Position numbers and translations under genes: made by a program. Positions 6,110-6,991 of a stretch of DNA of 6,991 nucleotides are shown in pieces. The stretch lies in assembly GCA_031556035.1 (NCBI GenBank), contig JAVBTT010000025.1:1-6991 (forward strand), read 5' to 3'. Every line of letters begins with the position of its first letter. Position 1 is the stretch's first letter. Under the pieces are notes generated by a model. That model ran no database searches. It worked only from the letters and a program-made list of their open reading frames with translations, and was not told the DNA's origin. The DNA is from JAVBTT01 sp031556035 (lineage in GTDB: Bacteria; Bacillota; Clostridia; Oscillospirales; UBA929).

Positions 6110-6991
6110 TCACACAGTTTCTGACCGCGTTCTGTTTCTGTTGCGGATAAATACGATTATTTTAATGATACCGGTTATGTACAGCAGAATACTGCTTGTA
6201 AGTAATACGGCAAAAACATCGGGGCCGAAAGCGCTGATGACCGAGAGCGGCAATCCCGTAACCGGCATGGATACCAACATCAGGGTCGGCAAAGCTGCAT
6301 GTATTAAGCACAGGATAATCATGCCTGATTTTCGCAGCCCTGGTCTATACTTAACATGCCAGCGCCTTATGAAGACAAGCGGCAGCGCAGACAGCAGCAA
6401 CATGACAAAAAGCATGGCGTTAATGATGATATGACGCTGCCAATATGTAGAGGCGCCCATGTCCTCGGTTTCTTCACCTATGTACTGCTTCATAATGTTT
6501 TTTGCAAGCGCTTCGGCCATTCCATTGGCCACGAGGTAATCACAGGCATTGAACATTGCAATCATTCCTATACCCTGCTCCGGCAGGAAAATCATATAGG
6601 TCGTATAGTTTTCTACATTGCCGCCGTGAAATACCCGTATTTCACCATTCTCAAAATGCTCAATGCAAAGTCCAAGTCCGTATCTGAAATCGCCTGCAAC
6701 TTCGCTGTCCGGAGCCGCGACACTGCTTCGCATCATTTCTTCCACACTGTTTTGCTCAAGAATCCCGGCACCGTTGTTTAGATACATTTGCAGGTAGCGC
6801 CCCATATCGTTTGTACTGGATATGATATAGCCCGCAGGGACAGTAAGCCAGCCCGTGTGGCTGCTGTCCGGGTAGGGGTAATCGGCCTCGACCATCAGGC
6901 CGAAGTAGTTGCGGTGACCGGGTTCCATTCCGCTCGCTTTCGCCTGTTCAAGCGAAGAGAAGCTGTGAGTCATTCCCAGCGGTTCAAAAAT
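6110..6991 (-). CDS. Beta-lactamase-fold serine hydrolase with C-terminal membrane segments, 5' end outside window
   Basis: The visible 293 residues are the C-terminal part of a class C beta-lactamase/penicillin-binding-protein-like serine hydrolase. The frame stays open to the window edge (IFEPLGMTHSFSSLEQ), and IFEPLGM is the usual mid-domain segment, so the SxxK and YxN motifs lie beyond 6991. Seen here: the PAGYIISSTNDMGRYLQMYLN segment, YGLGL, and HGG (about residues 122-124 of the fragment), the counterpart of the KTG box. After the enzyme domain come three hydrophobic segments (about 187-209, 223-242 and 258-283), ending in an arginine-rich tail RNRNRTRSETV. The catalytic domain should thus be held at the membrane, probably facing outward. 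Such proteins act on peptidoglycan peptides or other D-amino-acid or ester substrates; true beta-lactamase activity is not implied. It is the first gene of the minus-strand block seen here. Confidence 0.85.
   Translation of the reverse strand: MFEPLGMTHSFSSLEQAKASGMEPGHRNYFGLMVEADYPYPDSSHTGWLTVPAGYIISSTNDMGRYLQMYLNNGAGILEQNSVEEMMRSSVAAPDSEVAGDFRYGLGLCIEHFENGEIRVFHGGNVENYTTYMIFLPEQGIGMIAMFNACDYLVANGMAEALAKNIMKQYIGEETEDMGASTYWQRHIIINAMLFVMLLLSALPLVFIRRWHVKYRPGLRKSGMIILCLIHAALPTLMLVSMPVTGLPLSVISAFGPDVFAVLLTSSILLYITGIIKIIVFIRNRNRTRSETV

Overview
The window looks like a piece of a fermentative, probably gut-dwelling Clostridia/Bacillota genome (for example an Oscillospirales- or Christensenellales-like lineage). 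This is inferred from strong AGGAGG-type ribosome binding sites, GTG starts, a Gram-positive-style lipoprotein signal, hairpin terminators, moderately high GC coding sequence and the gene families present. The taxon cannot be fixed from this sequence alone.

Layout. (1) Positions 1-170 carry no gene but are packed with hairpins: a terminator-like stem for a gene entering from the left, a small GC stem, and two near-perfect stem-loops side by side (112-137 and 141-166). (2) A good sigma-A-like promoter (257-285) and a strong ribosome binding site lead into a plus-strand pair: a GH88 unsaturated glucuronyl hydrolase (319-1479) and a DUF2264 protein (about 1556-3400), separated by a 76-base gap that contains a terminator-like hairpin. 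Both products lack signal peptides and should be cytoplasmic. (3) Positions 3401-3739 contain no intact gene. They hold an imperfect inverted repeat just after the DUF2264 stop and a decayed C-terminal scrap of an IS66-family transposase. (4) A minus-strand block follows, read from right to left: the C-terminal part of a beta-lactamase-fold serine hydrolase with three membrane segments (cut by the window edge at 6991), a 46-codon remnant of a YafY/WYL-type helix-turn-helix regulator (5943-6083), and a large right-handed beta-helix lipoprotein resembling GH141-type proteins (3740-5950).

How the parts fit. GH88 enzymes remove the 4,5-unsaturated uronate that polysaccharide lyases leave on oligosaccharides. 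DUF2264 proteins are often found among uronate and pectin/glycosaminoglycan utilisation genes, and I recall that CAZy family GH154 (beta-glucuronidase) overlaps this family, which should be checked. The beta-helix lipoprotein would sit outside the membrane and could act on the parent glycan. The window therefore looks like part of a uronate-containing glycan utilisation locus. No lyase, transporter or intact regulator is present here, and the two convergent blocks are separated by an insertion-sequence scar, so their functional link is an inference.

The least ordinary points are the regulator fragment that ends almost exactly at the lipoprotein's ribosome binding site, the IS66 fossil at the convergence point, and the dense hairpin cluster at the left end. 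No clearly new biological system is visible.
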